Assembly: GCA_937915925.1 (NCBI GenBank)
Contig: CALGGM010000097.1
Location: forward strand, 1 to 13,210
DNA from: an uncultured Clostridia bacterium
GTDB lineage: Bacteria; Bacillota; Clostridia; Christensenellales; CAG-138
Direction of reading: 5' to 3'
Length of the DNA stretch: 13,210 bases
The notes below the pieces were generated by a model, which did no database searches, had not been told where the DNA came from, and saw nothing but the letters and a program-made list of their open reading frames with translations. Each line of letters opens with the position of its first letter. The stretch's first letter is position 1. The translations under genes and the position numbers were made by a program. Positions 1 through 7,905 of the stretch are shown piece after piece.

Positions 1-179
1 GCCATTGCGTCGCAGCCGGCATAGCCGCACGCGCCGCAGTTGTTGCCGGGAAGACAGGCACGCACTTCGGTTTCACGCTCGTCGACCGGCACATGGAACT
101 TCTTGCCGGTGAACACGAGCCCCGCGCCGACGATGATGCCGATCACGGTGATGACGATAGTGGTAATCAGAATAACCAT
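1..179 (-). CDS. rnfB: Rnf complex subunit RnfB, N-terminal fragment
   Basis: This is the start of RnfB, the iron-sulfur subunit that takes electrons from reduced ferredoxin in the Rnf complex. Only about 59 residues are present because the gene runs off the left edge. The protein opens with a hydrophobic membrane anchor (residues 1-24, rich in I, V, T and G), followed by a short charged stretch and then the family's four-cysteine [4Fe-4S] motif, seen here as CLPGNNCGACGYAGCDAMA. Its ATG overlaps the rnfA stop codon by one base (TAATG), so the two are translationally coupled, and a G-rich ribosome binding site lies in the end of rnfA. Being last in the order C-D/G-E-A-B is normal for clostridial Rnf. 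The ferredoxin domains of the C-terminal half lie outside the window. Confidence 0.95.
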   Translation of the reverse strand, partial: MVILITTIVITVIGIIVGAGLVFTGKKFHVPVDERETEVRACLPGNNCGACGYAGCDAM

Positions 180-790
180 TAGCCGACCCCCTTCAATGCG
201 GTCTCAATGACCGGCTGCAGCTCGGAGAAGCCCATGAACGCGATCGACATCAGCGCCGCGGCAAGCAGCACGACGGGCGCGCCGCGCACGGGACGCGGGA
301 TCGCGTCTTCATCGATGCGCGAGCGGATCGCCGCGAGCAGCACGATCGCGATCGTGTAGCCGACCGCCGTGCCGAGACCGGAGAACACGCTCTCGATGAA
401 GTTGTAGCCGAACTTGTCGATGTTGTCGATCGCAATGCCGAGCACCGCGCAGTTGGTGGTGATCAGCGGCAGGTAGATGCCGAGCGCCTTATACACCGAC
501 GGGGATTTCTTTTTGAGGAACATTTCCACGATCTGTACCAGCGCCGCGATGACCAGGATGAAGACGATCATCTTCATGAACTCCAGTCCGAGCGGTTCAA
601 GCACCTGACTGTAGAGAATGCTCGCGACGGCGGAAGCGATCGTGATGACGAAGATGACCGCTACGCCCAAGGACGCGGACGCCTTGATCCTCTGGGAAAC
701 GCCGAGGAACGAGCAGATACCGAGGAACTGATTCAAAACGACGTTCGAAATCAACGCGTTCAGAATGACGATCAGAATCAAACGGATCAT
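179..790 (-). CDS. rnfA: Rnf complex membrane subunit RnfA
   Basis: RnfA is an integral membrane subunit of the Rnf ferredoxin:NAD+ oxidoreductase (203 residues, the usual length). It has about six hydrophobic helices. Two conserved cysteine motifs are visible: NQFLGICSFLG with Cys26 and TTNCAVLG with Cys114. In Rnf and the related Nqr complexes, RnfA and RnfE together hold an intramembrane [2Fe-2S] cluster with such cysteines, so the cluster site looks intact here. The start codon overlaps the rnfE stop in an ATGA arrangement (787-790), and an AAGGAGGG site sits about six bases upstream inside the end of rnfE. RnfA and RnfE are paralogues with opposite membrane topology. The gene is a middle member of the operon and has no separate promoter that I can see. 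Confidence 0.96.
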   Translation of the reverse strand: MIRLILIVILNALISNVVLNQFLGICSFLGVSQRIKASASLGVAVIFVITIASAVASILYSQVLEPLGLEFMKMIVFILVIAALVQIVEMFLKKKSPSVYKALGIYLPLITTNCAVLGIAIDNIDKFGYNFIESVFSGLGTAVGYTIAIVLLAAIRSRIDEDAIPRPVRGAPVVLLAAALMSIAFMGFSELQPVIETALKGVG

Positions 791-1470
791 TTCGCACCCT
801 CCTTTTCCTCTTCACAGCGCATTGCGCAGGTTGCGCAGCAGCCGTCGCAGCCGTCGCTTTCGACGAGCTCGCGCTGACGCGTCTTGATGCCGATCGCGTT
901 CATGATGATCACGAACAGCGCGATGACCATAAACGCTCCCGGCGGCTGGATCATGATGCCGACCGCGTATTCCTGCGGGAAAACGGTCAGACCGAACACC
1001 GTGCCGGCGCCGAGCAACTCACGGACGAGACCCGCAAGCGTCAGCGCGACGGTGAAGCCGAGACCCATGCCCACGCCGTCCATGACGGACAGCCCGGGGG
1101 TGTGCTTGTTGGCGTACGCTTCGGCGCGGCCCAGGATGATGCAGTTCACGACGATCAGGTCGATGTAGACGCCGAGCGCCGCGTCGACGGAGGGCAGGTA
1201 TGCCTTGATGAGCAGCTTGACCACCGTAACGAGCGAAGCCACGATGACGATGTAGGCGGGGAGGCGAACCTCGTCGGGGATGACGTTGCGCATGACGGAG
1301 ATCAGGAAGTTTGACAGAACCAGAACCGCCAGCGTCGACAGACCCATGGAGACGCCGTTGATCGCCGCGGTCGAGACCGCCAGCGTCGGGCACATGCCCA
1401 GCATCAGAACGAGCGTCGGGTTTTCCTTGATCAGGCCGTTATACAGCCGTTCCAGATAGGGATTCTTCAT
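787..1470 (-). CDS. rnfE: Rnf complex membrane subunit RnfE with a cysteine-rich C-terminal tail
   Basis: RnfE is the paralogue and partner of RnfA in the Rnf membrane core (227 residues). It starts with the typical NP-x-L segment and carries the two family cysteines, GMCPTLAVS (Cys27) and VVNCIILGRAEA (Cys110), expected to share the intramembrane [2Fe-2S] cluster with RnfA. Several hydrophobic helices run to about residue 195. The last 25 residues form a soluble tail with five cysteines (208, 211, 212, 215, 219; spacing C-x2-C-C-x2-C-x3-C), which the core function does not need. The start is fixed by a GGAGGAGG ribosome binding site at 1479-1486, which is at the same time the Gly-Gly-Gly coding end of the upstream rnfD-G gene. 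Only one base separates that stop codon from this ATG. Confidence 0.96.
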   Translation of the reverse strand: MKNPYLERLYNGLIKENPTLVLMLGMCPTLAVSTAAINGVSMGLSTLAVLVLSNFLISVMRNVIPDEVRLPAYIVIVASLVTVVKLLIKAYLPSVDAALGVYIDLIVVNCIILGRAEAYANKHTPGLSVMDGVGMGLGFTVALTLAGLVRELLGAGTVFGLTVFPQEYAVGIMIQPPGAFMVIALFVIIMNAIGIKTRQRELVESDGCDGCCATCAMRCEEEKEGAK

Positions 1471-1471
1471 A

Positions 1472-3061
1472 TCAGTTGCCTCCTCCCATAATCACGTTCC
1501 GGAAGAAGTCAAGTCCAGCGTTCACCGCGTTCAGAACCGCCTTCGAGGTGACGGTCGCGCCGGAGATGGCGTCGATGCCGCTGTCGCCTTCGCCGTTGAG
1601 CACGAAGGTTTCGACCGTGCGTCCGTTGAACTGCTCCTTGAACTTCGGTTCATCCGCAAGCGAACCCTTGCCGGGCGTTTCGTTGAGCTCGATAAACGCG
1701 ATCTTCAGGATCTTGCCGTTCGGATCGAGACCGAGCGCGAGCTTCAGCGGGGGATTGTACGCGTTGCGGTTGGTGATCGAGAAGACGTAGCCGACCGTGT
1801 TGCCGTTTGCGTCGATCGCTTCCAGCGCCTCGTCGACCGTCGTCGAGCCGAACTTGCCGCCGCCGTATGCGCCGCCGCCGAGATCGGAGATCGCGTTCAC
1901 CGCTTTGTCGATGTCGCGGAAGTCCTTCGCGTCTTCGCAGACGACCGTGTAGGAAGCGCGCTTCTTTGCAAGCTCGTTTGCCTCGATCGGGTCCTTCGTC
2001 ATGGTGAAGACGCCGGAAAGCGCAACGCCTGCCAAAAGCGTAATGATCGTCAGCGCAATGACGGGCTTCGGGATCCGCTTAAAGAGCGGGGGCTTCACAA
2101 CGCCTGCTGCCTTTTCGATCGCGCTCTTGCGGTACGCATAGGGCTTCGGAACGATGTACAGGTCGATGAGCGGCGTGAACAGGTTCGCGATGATGATCGA
2201 GTAGCTGAAAGAATCCGCGCTCTTTCCGAAAATGCGGAACAGCGCGCCGAGCACGCCGATGAGAAGACCGTAAACGAGCTGACCCAGACGGCTCACCGGA
2301 GAGGTGGTGTAGTCGGTCGCCATGAAGAACGCGCCCATGACCACGCCGCCGCCGCAGAGCTGCGCCGCAAGGTACGTCGGGTCAAAGCCGTGACCGCCGA
2401 ACAGCGCGAGGCAGAGCGTGAACCCGCCGATGACCGAGAAGCAAATCTCGCCGTGGATGATGTCCAGTCCCCACAGCACGAGACCGCCGATCAAAAGCGC
2501 CACGATCGAGCTGCCGATGACGCCGCCCGCCGTGCCGAGGAACATCTGGGTCACGTTGACCATGCTGCCGGATTTCAGCAGCGCGACCGGCGTTGCGCTC
2601 GAAAGCGCGTCAAAGCCGGGATAATTCGTCATGCCGTTACTGAACGACAGAAGCAGGAAGCAGCGCGCCGCAAGCGCGGGGTTGATGAAGTTCTTGCCGA
2701 GTCCCCCGAACAGGCACTTCACGACCAGGATCGCAAACACCGAACCTACGATCGGAAGCACGACGGGTGTTTCGGGCGAAAGGCAGAGCGCGAGCAGCAT
2801 GCCGGTGACGGCGGCGCTGCCGTCCCAGATCGAGATGCGCCGCCTCGTCGCGAGGCAGAACAGCAGCTCGGTGAGGATCGCGGAGCCGATCGAGGCAAGG
2901 ATGATCCAAAGCGCGTTCAGGCTATGGAACTTCACCCAATGCACGATGACGCCGATCGCCGCCGTCGGAAGCAGCGCGATCAGAACGACCATCATGATGA
3001 ACGGGGTGGTCCAACGGTCGCGTACATGCGGGCCGGCGGAAAGATTCAGTCTCTGATTCAT
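1472..3061 (-). CDS. rnfDG: Fused Rnf complex subunit RnfD-RnfG
   Basis: One continuous 529-residue frame contains two Rnf subunits that are usually separate genes. Residues 1 to about 312 are RnfD, a multi-helix membrane flavoprotein; DALSSATP at 151-158 contains Thr157, the expected attachment point for covalent FMN. A short basic linker (about 313-333) leads into RnfG: one membrane helix (about 334-353), then an extracytoplasmic FMN-binding domain with NETPGKG (460-466) and the flavinylation motif DAISGAT (497-503), Thr503 being the expected FMN-linked residue. Both sites look intact. In known Rnf complexes these two flavins lie on the electron path through the membrane, so a fusion joins consecutive carriers. 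The ATG overlaps the rnfC stop (ATGA), with GGGAGG upstream. No frameshift or internal ribosome-binding site for a separate rnfG is evident. Confidence 0.93.
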   Translation of the reverse strand: MNQRLNLSAGPHVRDRWTTPFIMMVVLIALLPTAAIGVIVHWVKFHSLNALWIILASIGSAILTELLFCLATRRRISIWDGSAAVTGMLLALCLSPETPVVLPIVGSVFAILVVKCLFGGLGKNFINPALAARCFLLLSFSNGMTNYPGFDALSSATPVALLKSGSMVNVTQMFLGTAGGVIGSSIVALLIGGLVLWGLDIIHGEICFSVIGGFTLCLALFGGHGFDPTYLAAQLCGGGVVMGAFFMATDYTTSPVSRLGQLVYGLLIGVLGALFRIFGKSADSFSYSIIIANLFTPLIDLYIVPKPYAYRKSAIEKAAGVVKPPLFKRIPKPVIALTIITLLAGVALSGVFTMTKDPIEANELAKKRASYTVVCEDAKDFRDIDKAVNAISDLGGGAYGGGKFGSTTVDEALEAIDANGNTVGYVFSITNRNAYNPPLKLALGLDPNGKILKIAFIELNETPGKGSLADEPKFKEQFNGRTVETFVLNGEGDSGIDAISGATVTSKAVLNAVNAGLDFFRNVIMGGGN

Positions 3062-4410
3062 TTCTTGCCTCCCTGTGCCGCTCGCTTGCGTGCCATGATC
3101 TCGGATTTGGTCTGCTTGAAGGTCTGGGTCAGCGGACGCTTCGCCGGACAGATATAGGTGCAGGAACCGCAGGAGATGCAGTCAAGACCGTAGAGCTTGT
3201 TTTCGTAGCGTTCAAGATCGCCTGCCGCAACGGCGTCCGCCATCATCTGCGGCATCAGCCCGTTCGGACAGACCGTGGTGCAGCGTCCGCAGTGGAGACA
3301 CGCGGTCATCTGCTTTTCCGCCGCTTCCACCGCGTCGTCGCAAAGGACGGTGATCGCGTTGGTCGTCTTGGTGATCGGAACCTCGGTGGAGCCCACCGCG
3401 ATGCCCATCATCGGACCGCCGGAAATGACCTTCTTCGCCTCGACGCCTTCCTTGATCCCGCCCGCGGCTTCGATAAGCTCAGCAAAGCTCGTACCGTCGC
3501 GCACGATGAAGTTAGAAGGCTCCTTGATCGCTTCGCCGGTGACCGTCAGCACATGACGGAACAGCGGCTCATGATAGAGCACGGCGCGTCCGATCGCGTA
3601 GATCGTGCCGACGTTGTCGACGATGCAGCCGACGTCCGCGGGGAGCTTGGTGATCGGGTAGTCGACGCCCGCGATGACCTTGATGAGACTGCGCTCGCCG
3701 CCCTGCGGGTACTTCGTGCGAAGTCCCAGCACGCGGATGCGCTTGTGTCCCGCCGCCGCTCTCTGCATGGCGGCGATCGCTTCGGGCTTGTTGTTCTCGA
3801 TCGCGATCACGCCCTCCGCATTCGGGAACAGCGTAAGCACGATCTCCATGCCCTCGACGATCTCCTTTGCGTAGCCGCGCATCAGCTGATCGTTGCAGGT
3901 CAGGTACGGCTCGCATTCCGCGCCGTTCGCGATCAGGTACTTGATCGCAAGCGGATCCTTGGGCGCCAGCTTCACATGCGTCGGGAAGCCTGCGCCGCCG
4001 AGACCGATGATACCCGCGTCCTGTACGCAGCGCAGGATCTCCTCCTTGGTGAGCCCATCCGTGCTGAGCGGGGAAGGAAGAATGTCTTCGGTTTGGGTGT
4101 ACTGCCCGTCATTGTCCACAACGATGCATTCCTGCATCGCGCCGGAGATCGTGCGGCGCTTTTCGACCGCTTTGACCGTGCCGGAGCAGGAGCAGATGAC
4201 GTTGGCGGACACGAAGCCGTCGGCCTCCGCAATGCGCTGCCCCGCAAGGACCGGATCGCCCTTTTTGACGATCGCCTTTGCGGGCTTTCCGATGTGCTGT
4301 GCAAGCGGGAAGACCATTTCACCTTTTGCGTCAAAGACGCGCAGCGCCGCTTCCCGACTCAGATCCTTATGCTCTTTCGGGTGAACGCCGCCGCGAAACG
4401 TGTCTCTCAC
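3058..4410 (-). CDS. rnfC: Rnf complex subunit RnfC, NADH-binding iron-sulfur protein
   Basis: RnfC is the peripheral subunit that exchanges electrons with NAD+/NADH on the cytoplasmic side of the Rnf complex (450 residues, normal for clostridia). The N terminus has the family opening TFRGGVHP. A glycine-rich nucleotide/FMN-binding segment, GLGGAGFPTHVK, begins at residue 136. Near the C terminus are two complete [4Fe-4S] motifs, CLHCGRCTTVCP (Cys371, 374, 377, 381) and CISCGSCTYICP (Cys411, 414, 417, 421). The start codon is GTG at 4408-4410, chosen because AAGGAGGGG lies eight bases upstream and the first residues match the family. It is the first gene of the operon; the promoter is about 75 bases upstream, and its stop overlaps the next start. 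Confidence 0.97.
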   Translation of the reverse strand: MRDTFRGGVHPKEHKDLSREAALRVFDAKGEMVFPLAQHIGKPAKAIVKKGDPVLAGQRIAEADGFVSANVICSCSGTVKAVEKRRTISGAMQECIVVDNDGQYTQTEDILPSPLSTDGLTKEEILRCVQDAGIIGLGGAGFPTHVKLAPKDPLAIKYLIANGAECEPYLTCNDQLMRGYAKEIVEGMEIVLTLFPNAEGVIAIENNKPEAIAAMQRAAAGHKRIRVLGLRTKYPQGGERSLIKVIAGVDYPITKLPADVGCIVDNVGTIYAIGRAVLYHEPLFRHVLTVTGEAIKEPSNFIVRDGTSFAELIEAAGGIKEGVEAKKVISGGPMMGIAVGSTEVPITKTTNAITVLCDDAVEAAEKQMTACLHCGRCTTVCPNGLMPQMMADAVAAGDLERYENKLYGLDCISCGSCTYICPAKRPLTQTFKQTKSEIMARKRAAQGGKK

Positions 4411-4485
4411 GATTGTAACCCCTCCTTAATGCGTCAGAGATTCTTTGCGCCGATCGGATTTCGGCACAGAAGTATACACAATAAT

Positions 4486-4514
4486 AGAGTAACAGATTCC
4501 GCGCAATTTGTAAA
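4486..4514 (-). promoter_or_regulatory. Promoter of the rnf operon
   Basis: Reading the minus strand, TTTACA (4509-4514) is followed after 17 bases by TACTCT (4486-4491), and TGT directly precedes the -10 box (TGn extension). Transcription would start near 4479, giving a leader of about 70 bases before the rnfC GTG. It is the only good match between rnfC and the upstream terminator. This is pattern matching only. Confidence 0.6.
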
Positions 4515-4585
4515 CAGAAAAAGTCTCCCATTTTGCTTTTTTTCGCCCGCGTCGGCGACGTGTTTTCAAACGGTCGAGCGACCGA

Positions 4586-4623
4586 TAAAAAACAGGAAAG
4601 CGTTCTTAAAAACACCTTCCTGT
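4586..4623 (-). terminator. Rho-independent terminator of the deacetylase gene
   Basis: On the minus strand, a 13-bp stem with G-U wobbles (4592-4604 against 4611-4623, six-base loop) is followed directly by a run of six T's. It begins about 20 bases after the stop codon of the PIG-L-type gene, and it separates that gene from the rnf promoter. Confidence 0.8.
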
Positions 4624-4643
4624 ACGGTGATCTTGTAATCGGT

Positions 4644-6116
4644 TTATCCGCGCTTTTTGCGCAAAAGGATCGCGAGCAAAACGCCGGTCAGGGCGATCAG
4701 CGCCGCGCCGCCGATGATGAGCCAAAGCGTCGGAACGGTCTTGGGCGGCTCGATCAACTGGACTTCTGAAGCGGGCGTTATGGAAGGCTCTGCGGTCGGC
4801 TGCTCGGTCGGCTCGTCGGTGGGCGCTTCGGTGGGCGCTTCGGTGATCGCAGGCGTGGGTTCCTCGGTCGGCTCCGGCGTGGGCTCGGGGGTCGGTTCCT
4901 CGGTCGGTTCCGGCGTCGGCTCGACGTAGTTTGAAAGGAGCTCCTTTGGAATGTTCTCCAAGAAGTCGTTCTTTTCGACGTCCTCGCCGACGGTCGTGAA
5001 ATACAGACCGTATCTGCGGCAGTCGTAGCGGTTGGATCGCAGAACGTCGAGCCAGTCGCCGCGCTGCGATTTATGGAACGCGTACGCCTCCTGCGCGAGC
5101 TCGAACGCGGTCTTTCCGTCGAACGCGGAGAGCGGCGCGTCGAAGTCCATGACGATCTCGTTCTCCTTGTACAGATGCAGATAGACCTTCTTCACCTGCC
5201 ACGTTCCGTATTCCGCGGCGGATTCGGGGAAGCGCTCTGGGTCCGCCGCCGCCTCGACCGCCTCGCGGCACTTGCGGCTGACCAGCACGTGTCCGGGGTT
5301 GCCGTACTCGCCGTCGATGTCGTGCGTGATCACGACCTCGGGCTTGAAGCGGCGGATCTCGCGGGTGATCTTTTCATCGAAGAGATAGGGGTGATCGTCG
5401 TCGCAGCGCAAAAAGACGGGAAGCCTGCATACGCCGGAGAACCAAAGTCCCTCCAGCGCCTCGCCGTGGCGCTCCTCCTCCGATCGAGCGGTGCTCTTGT
5501 TGCGGTCGAGAACGACCGGCACATAGCAGTAAACGACCTCCACGACCAGTCCGCGTTCGCCCGCATAGGTCGGGATGATGCCGCCCATCATGACGAGCTC
5601 GTCGTCCGAATGCGCGGACACCAGCATGATGTCGCACTTCTCCGGCGCGGGCTCCCAAAGGTGCAGCGACGCGGGAAGACCGTCCCGTTCATAGAGATGC
5701 CACTCGGTCATGCGGCATTCGCCCTTGACCTCGAGCGTGACGCCGCGCGCCTCCTCCGGCACGTACAGATACCCGCGGTCGCCCTCGCGATAGCGGACGT
5801 TCGAGCTGATCGCGGCGCCGTTCCTGTCAAAGAACGTGAAGCTGCATTCCTCGGGCGGGATGACCCATTCCCAGTACATCAGACCGACGGGAACGTCGTC
5901 CGTCCAATAAATGCTGCCGCTGCCGCCCTTTGTAAACGAGGTCCCCGTTTCGCAGTCGTTGTCCGAAAGCCGCTTCGGGTAGTTGCAGAAGCCCTGCCAG
6001 TCGAGCGTGCAGCGCTCGTTCAGCGGGAGCGGTTCGCCGTCGTCCGCGGCTGCGGCGACCGAAAGGAACGGGATACAAAACAAAATCGACAGGAACGCTG
6101 CCAAAAACCGACGCAT
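4644..6116 (-). CDS. Secreted, membrane-anchored PIG-L/LmbE-family deacetylase
   Basis: A putative zinc-dependent N-acyl (probably N-acetylglucosamine-type) deacetylase of the PIG-L/LmbE family, 490 residues, facing outward. In order: a signal peptide (1 to about 24, hydrophobic then AAAA-D); a domain of about 130 residues I do not recognise, perhaps a beta-sandwich; the PIG-L domain with AHSDDE (168-173, usual form AHPDDE), HDIDGEYGNPGH (265-276) and FHKSQR (347-352); a Pro-Thr-Glu linker (about 399-448); a membrane helix (about 463-485); and a basic RKKRG end. The start at 6116 is preferred over an in-frame ATG 15 codons upstream, because GAGG lies five bases before it and the signal peptide then begins cleanly. 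It has its own promoter and terminator. The substrate is unknown; a cell-wall or capsule sugar is an inference from its location. Confidence 0.85.
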   Translation of the reverse strand: MRRFLAAFLSILFCIPFLSVAAAADDGEPLPLNERCTLDWQGFCNYPKRLSDNDCETGTSFTKGGSGSIYWTDDVPVGLMYWEWVIPPEECSFTFFDRNGAAISSNVRYREGDRGYLYVPEEARGVTLEVKGECRMTEWHLYERDGLPASLHLWEPAPEKCDIMLVSAHSDDELVMMGGIIPTYAGERGLVVEVVYCYVPVVLDRNKSTARSEEERHGEALEGLWFSGVCRLPVFLRCDDDHPYLFDEKITREIRRFKPEVVITHDIDGEYGNPGHVLVSRKCREAVEAAADPERFPESAAEYGTWQVKKVYLHLYKENEIVMDFDAPLSAFDGKTAFELAQEAYAFHKSQRGDWLDVLRSNRYDCRRYGLYFTTVGEDVEKNDFLENIPKELLSNYVEPTPEPTEEPTPEPTPEPTEEPTPAITEAPTEAPTDEPTEQPTAEPSITPASEVQLIEPPKTVPTLWLIIGGAALIALTGVLLAILLRKKRG

Positions 6117-6151
6117 ATATGCCTCACTGATTCCGACTTTTGATCGAAAAC

Positions 6152-6180
6152 AGCATATCATAGGATCGAAATACTGTCAA
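6152..6180 (-). promoter_or_regulatory. Promoter of the PIG-L-type deacetylase gene
   Basis: On the minus strand, a perfect TTGACA (6175-6180) is followed after 17 bases by TATGCT (6152-6157), preceded by TGA (extended -10). The start of transcription would be near 6145, some 30 bases before the chosen ATG. It lies back to back with the promoter at 6197-6225; the two -35 boxes are 16 bases apart. Confidence 0.75.
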
Positions 6181-6196
6181 GAAAACGGAATAACGG

Positions 6197-6225
6197 TTGC
6201 GATTTGCGAAACGGTATGGTATACT
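6197..6225 (+). promoter_or_regulatory. Promoter of the NlpC/P60-like gene
   Basis: TTGCGA (6197-6202), a 17-base spacer, then TATACT (6220-6225) with TGG just before it (extended -10). The leader is about 40 bases, and a GGAGG site at 6257-6261 stands nine bases before the ATG at 6271. Confidence 0.75.
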
Positions 6226-6270
6226 TTCTTATTAGATTTTTAAGGGTAAGAACCTTGGAGGATATATAAA

Positions 6271-7905
6271 ATGAAGCGCATCGTGCTGTGGATCATGGTA
6301 CTGCTGCTGATGCTGCCGGCGGCGGTCTTTGCGGAAAACGACGGCACGCAGGCGGAGGACCCGCGCGAAAAAAAGCTTGAGGTCGTCGATATCTCCTTTG
6401 AGCTCGGCGTCATCATCAACATCGAGATCGCGGCGGAGCACTGCGAAATGGCAGGGTATTATTTCGGCTGCATTCCCGATCAGCCGAAGCCCGAAAACCA
6501 CGACTGGCTTGCTTACAGCGACAACTTCCTTCGCGTGACGAAGTTCCCGGGGGATTATTATCTCTGGCTGCGCGACACGGAGGGAACGATGTACGGTCCG
6601 TGGTTCGTGGAGATGCCGAAGATCTACAACACCTATTACCGCATGGAGAACACCGAGTTTCCGACCGAGGCGCTGTCCACGTACCTGCCGAAATACTGCA
6701 ACTATTCGGTCGAGGAGCTGGACGCGCTGATCGCCGAGAACGTCGCAAAGGCGGGCATCTACACGCGCGAGAGCGTCGTGGTCGGCATTACGACGCAGTT
6801 CTCGAAGCTGCAGGAGTTCGGCATCCGCATCCCGTTCTGCTTCCTCGGTTACTGGCCGATGCGCGAGTACGGCTGGTATCTGAACCCGGACTGGGGTACG
6901 GTCTACAACATGAACAACAAAAAGGAATACGAGTACGCGGTCGGGCTTGCGCATCCGGAGCATGAAGCGGGTACGCACTGCAACGGGTTCGTGCATTACG
7001 CGTTCCGGCTGTCCGGGCTGAACCTGCGCAACGTCTACGAGGACGGCAACCACAGAGCCGGCGACATCGGCGGCATCGGCAAGCGCAGCGCCAACAAGGT
7101 CGGCACCTACGAGGGACGCCCGGGCGACGTGCTGCAAAGCTGCACGTACCACGAAATGGTCATCATCGACCGCTACGACGAGGACATGGACGGCGAGAGC
7201 GACGGTTACATGGTCGCCGAATCGAACGACGACGAGGGCGGTCAGGTCTACTGCAAGAAGCCGTTCGACACCTATTCGAAATACTGCAAGGTCTTCAACA
7301 TGGACGGCGTGTTCTATAACACGGCGACGGAACAGCGGATGCTGAAGTTCTGGAACGAATACCACATCCCGGAAAGCGAATGGCCCGAGTTTCTGAAGAC
7401 CGCGGTCCATGAGAACACAGAATATACGGTCGTGTACGTGGACGCGCTCGGCGCGAGAACGTACAAGGTCCCGTATCACGGCACGCTTAACGAGATCCCC
7501 GAGATCCGCGGGCTGTTCGACGGGCACGCCGACGGCGCGGTCTGGAACACCGATATTTCAGGAGAGACGCTCGAACGCAACTATATCATCTCCGCCGAGT
7601 ACGCGGTCGAGGTGCCGGAGGATTACGACTATCATCCAACGCCGGAACCCACCGCGGAGCCCACGCCCGAACCGACGCCGGAGCCCACCGCGGAGCCGAC
7701 CGAAGCGCCGACGCTTGCGCCCGTTGCGGAAGCGCCCGCTCCCGCTGAAACGGAACCGCCGAAGAGCGAGGACGTACCGGAGAAGGTACAGCCGAAGGCG
7801 AACGGCGATCGCATGGTCCTCTGGATCGTCGGCGGCGCAGCGGTCGCGATCGGCGCGGGCGGCATTGTCGCGCTGCTGCTTCGAAAGCGCGCGCACCGCG
7901 GCTGA
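6271..7905 (+). CDS. Secreted, membrane-anchored NlpC/P60-like protein
   Basis: A 544-residue surface protein, probably a cysteine peptidase or amidase of the NlpC/P60 fold. A signal peptide (1-21, ending AVFA) is followed by about 210 residues I cannot assign. Then comes a segment resembling the NlpC/P60 core: THCNGFVHYAFRLSGL (235-250, candidate nucleophile Cys237; the family form is close to DCSGFV), RPGDVL (283-288), and YHEMVIID (293-300, candidate His294), with VAESN (315-319) as the possible third site. Residues about 384-447 look like an InlB B-repeat-type beta-grasp module (YTVVYVDALG, KVPYHGTLNEIP). A Pro-Thr-Glu linker (about 455-500), a membrane helix (about 515-537) and a basic tail follow. 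It is divergently transcribed from the deacetylase and shares its C-terminal design. The wall-hydrolase role is inferred; the aspartate usually before the Cys is a histidine here. Confidence 0.75.
   Translation: MKRIVLWIMVLLLMLPAAVFAENDGTQAEDPREKKLEVVDISFELGVIINIEIAAEHCEMAGYYFGCIPDQPKPENHDWLAYSDNFLRVTKFPGDYYLWLRDTEGTMYGPWFVEMPKIYNTYYRMENTEFPTEALSTYLPKYCNYSVEELDALIAENVAKAGIYTRESVVVGITTQFSKLQEFGIRIPFCFLGYWPMREYGWYLNPDWGTVYNMNNKKEYEYAVGLAHPEHEAGTHCNGFVHYAFRLSGLNLRNVYEDGNHRAGDIGGIGKRSANKVGTYEGRPGDVLQSCTYHEMVIIDRYDEDMDGESDGYMVAESNDDEGGQVYCKKPFDTYSKYCKVFNMDGVFYNTATEQRMLKFWNEYHIPESEWPEFLKTAVHENTEYTVVYVDALGARTYKVPYHGTLNEIPEIRGLFDGHADGAVWNTDISGETLERNYIISAEYAVEVPEDYDYHPTPEPTAEPTPEPTPEPTAEPTEAPTLAPVAEAPAPAETEPPKSEDVPEKVQPKANGDRMVLWIVGGAAVAIGAGGIVALLLRKRAHRG

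Noticed and set aside
4565..4584. CGGTC-GAGC-GACCG hairpin as a second terminator
   Set aside because: A five-base stem with only a weak T-run; the stem at 4592-4623 explains termination better.
3292..4638. 448-residue plus-strand open frame opposite rnfC
   Set aside because: It mirrors rnfC codons, is Arg/Asp/His rich, and has no motif. The rnfC call is certain.
5073..6143. 356-residue plus-strand open frame opposite the deacetylase gene
   Set aside because: Shadow of a gene with clear PIG-L motifs, a signal peptide and a membrane anchor.
6232..7527. 431-residue minus-strand open frame
   Set aside because: It is antisense to the NlpC/P60-like gene, is rich in Val, Arg, Asp and His as expected of a GC-rich shadow frame, and has no recognised domain.
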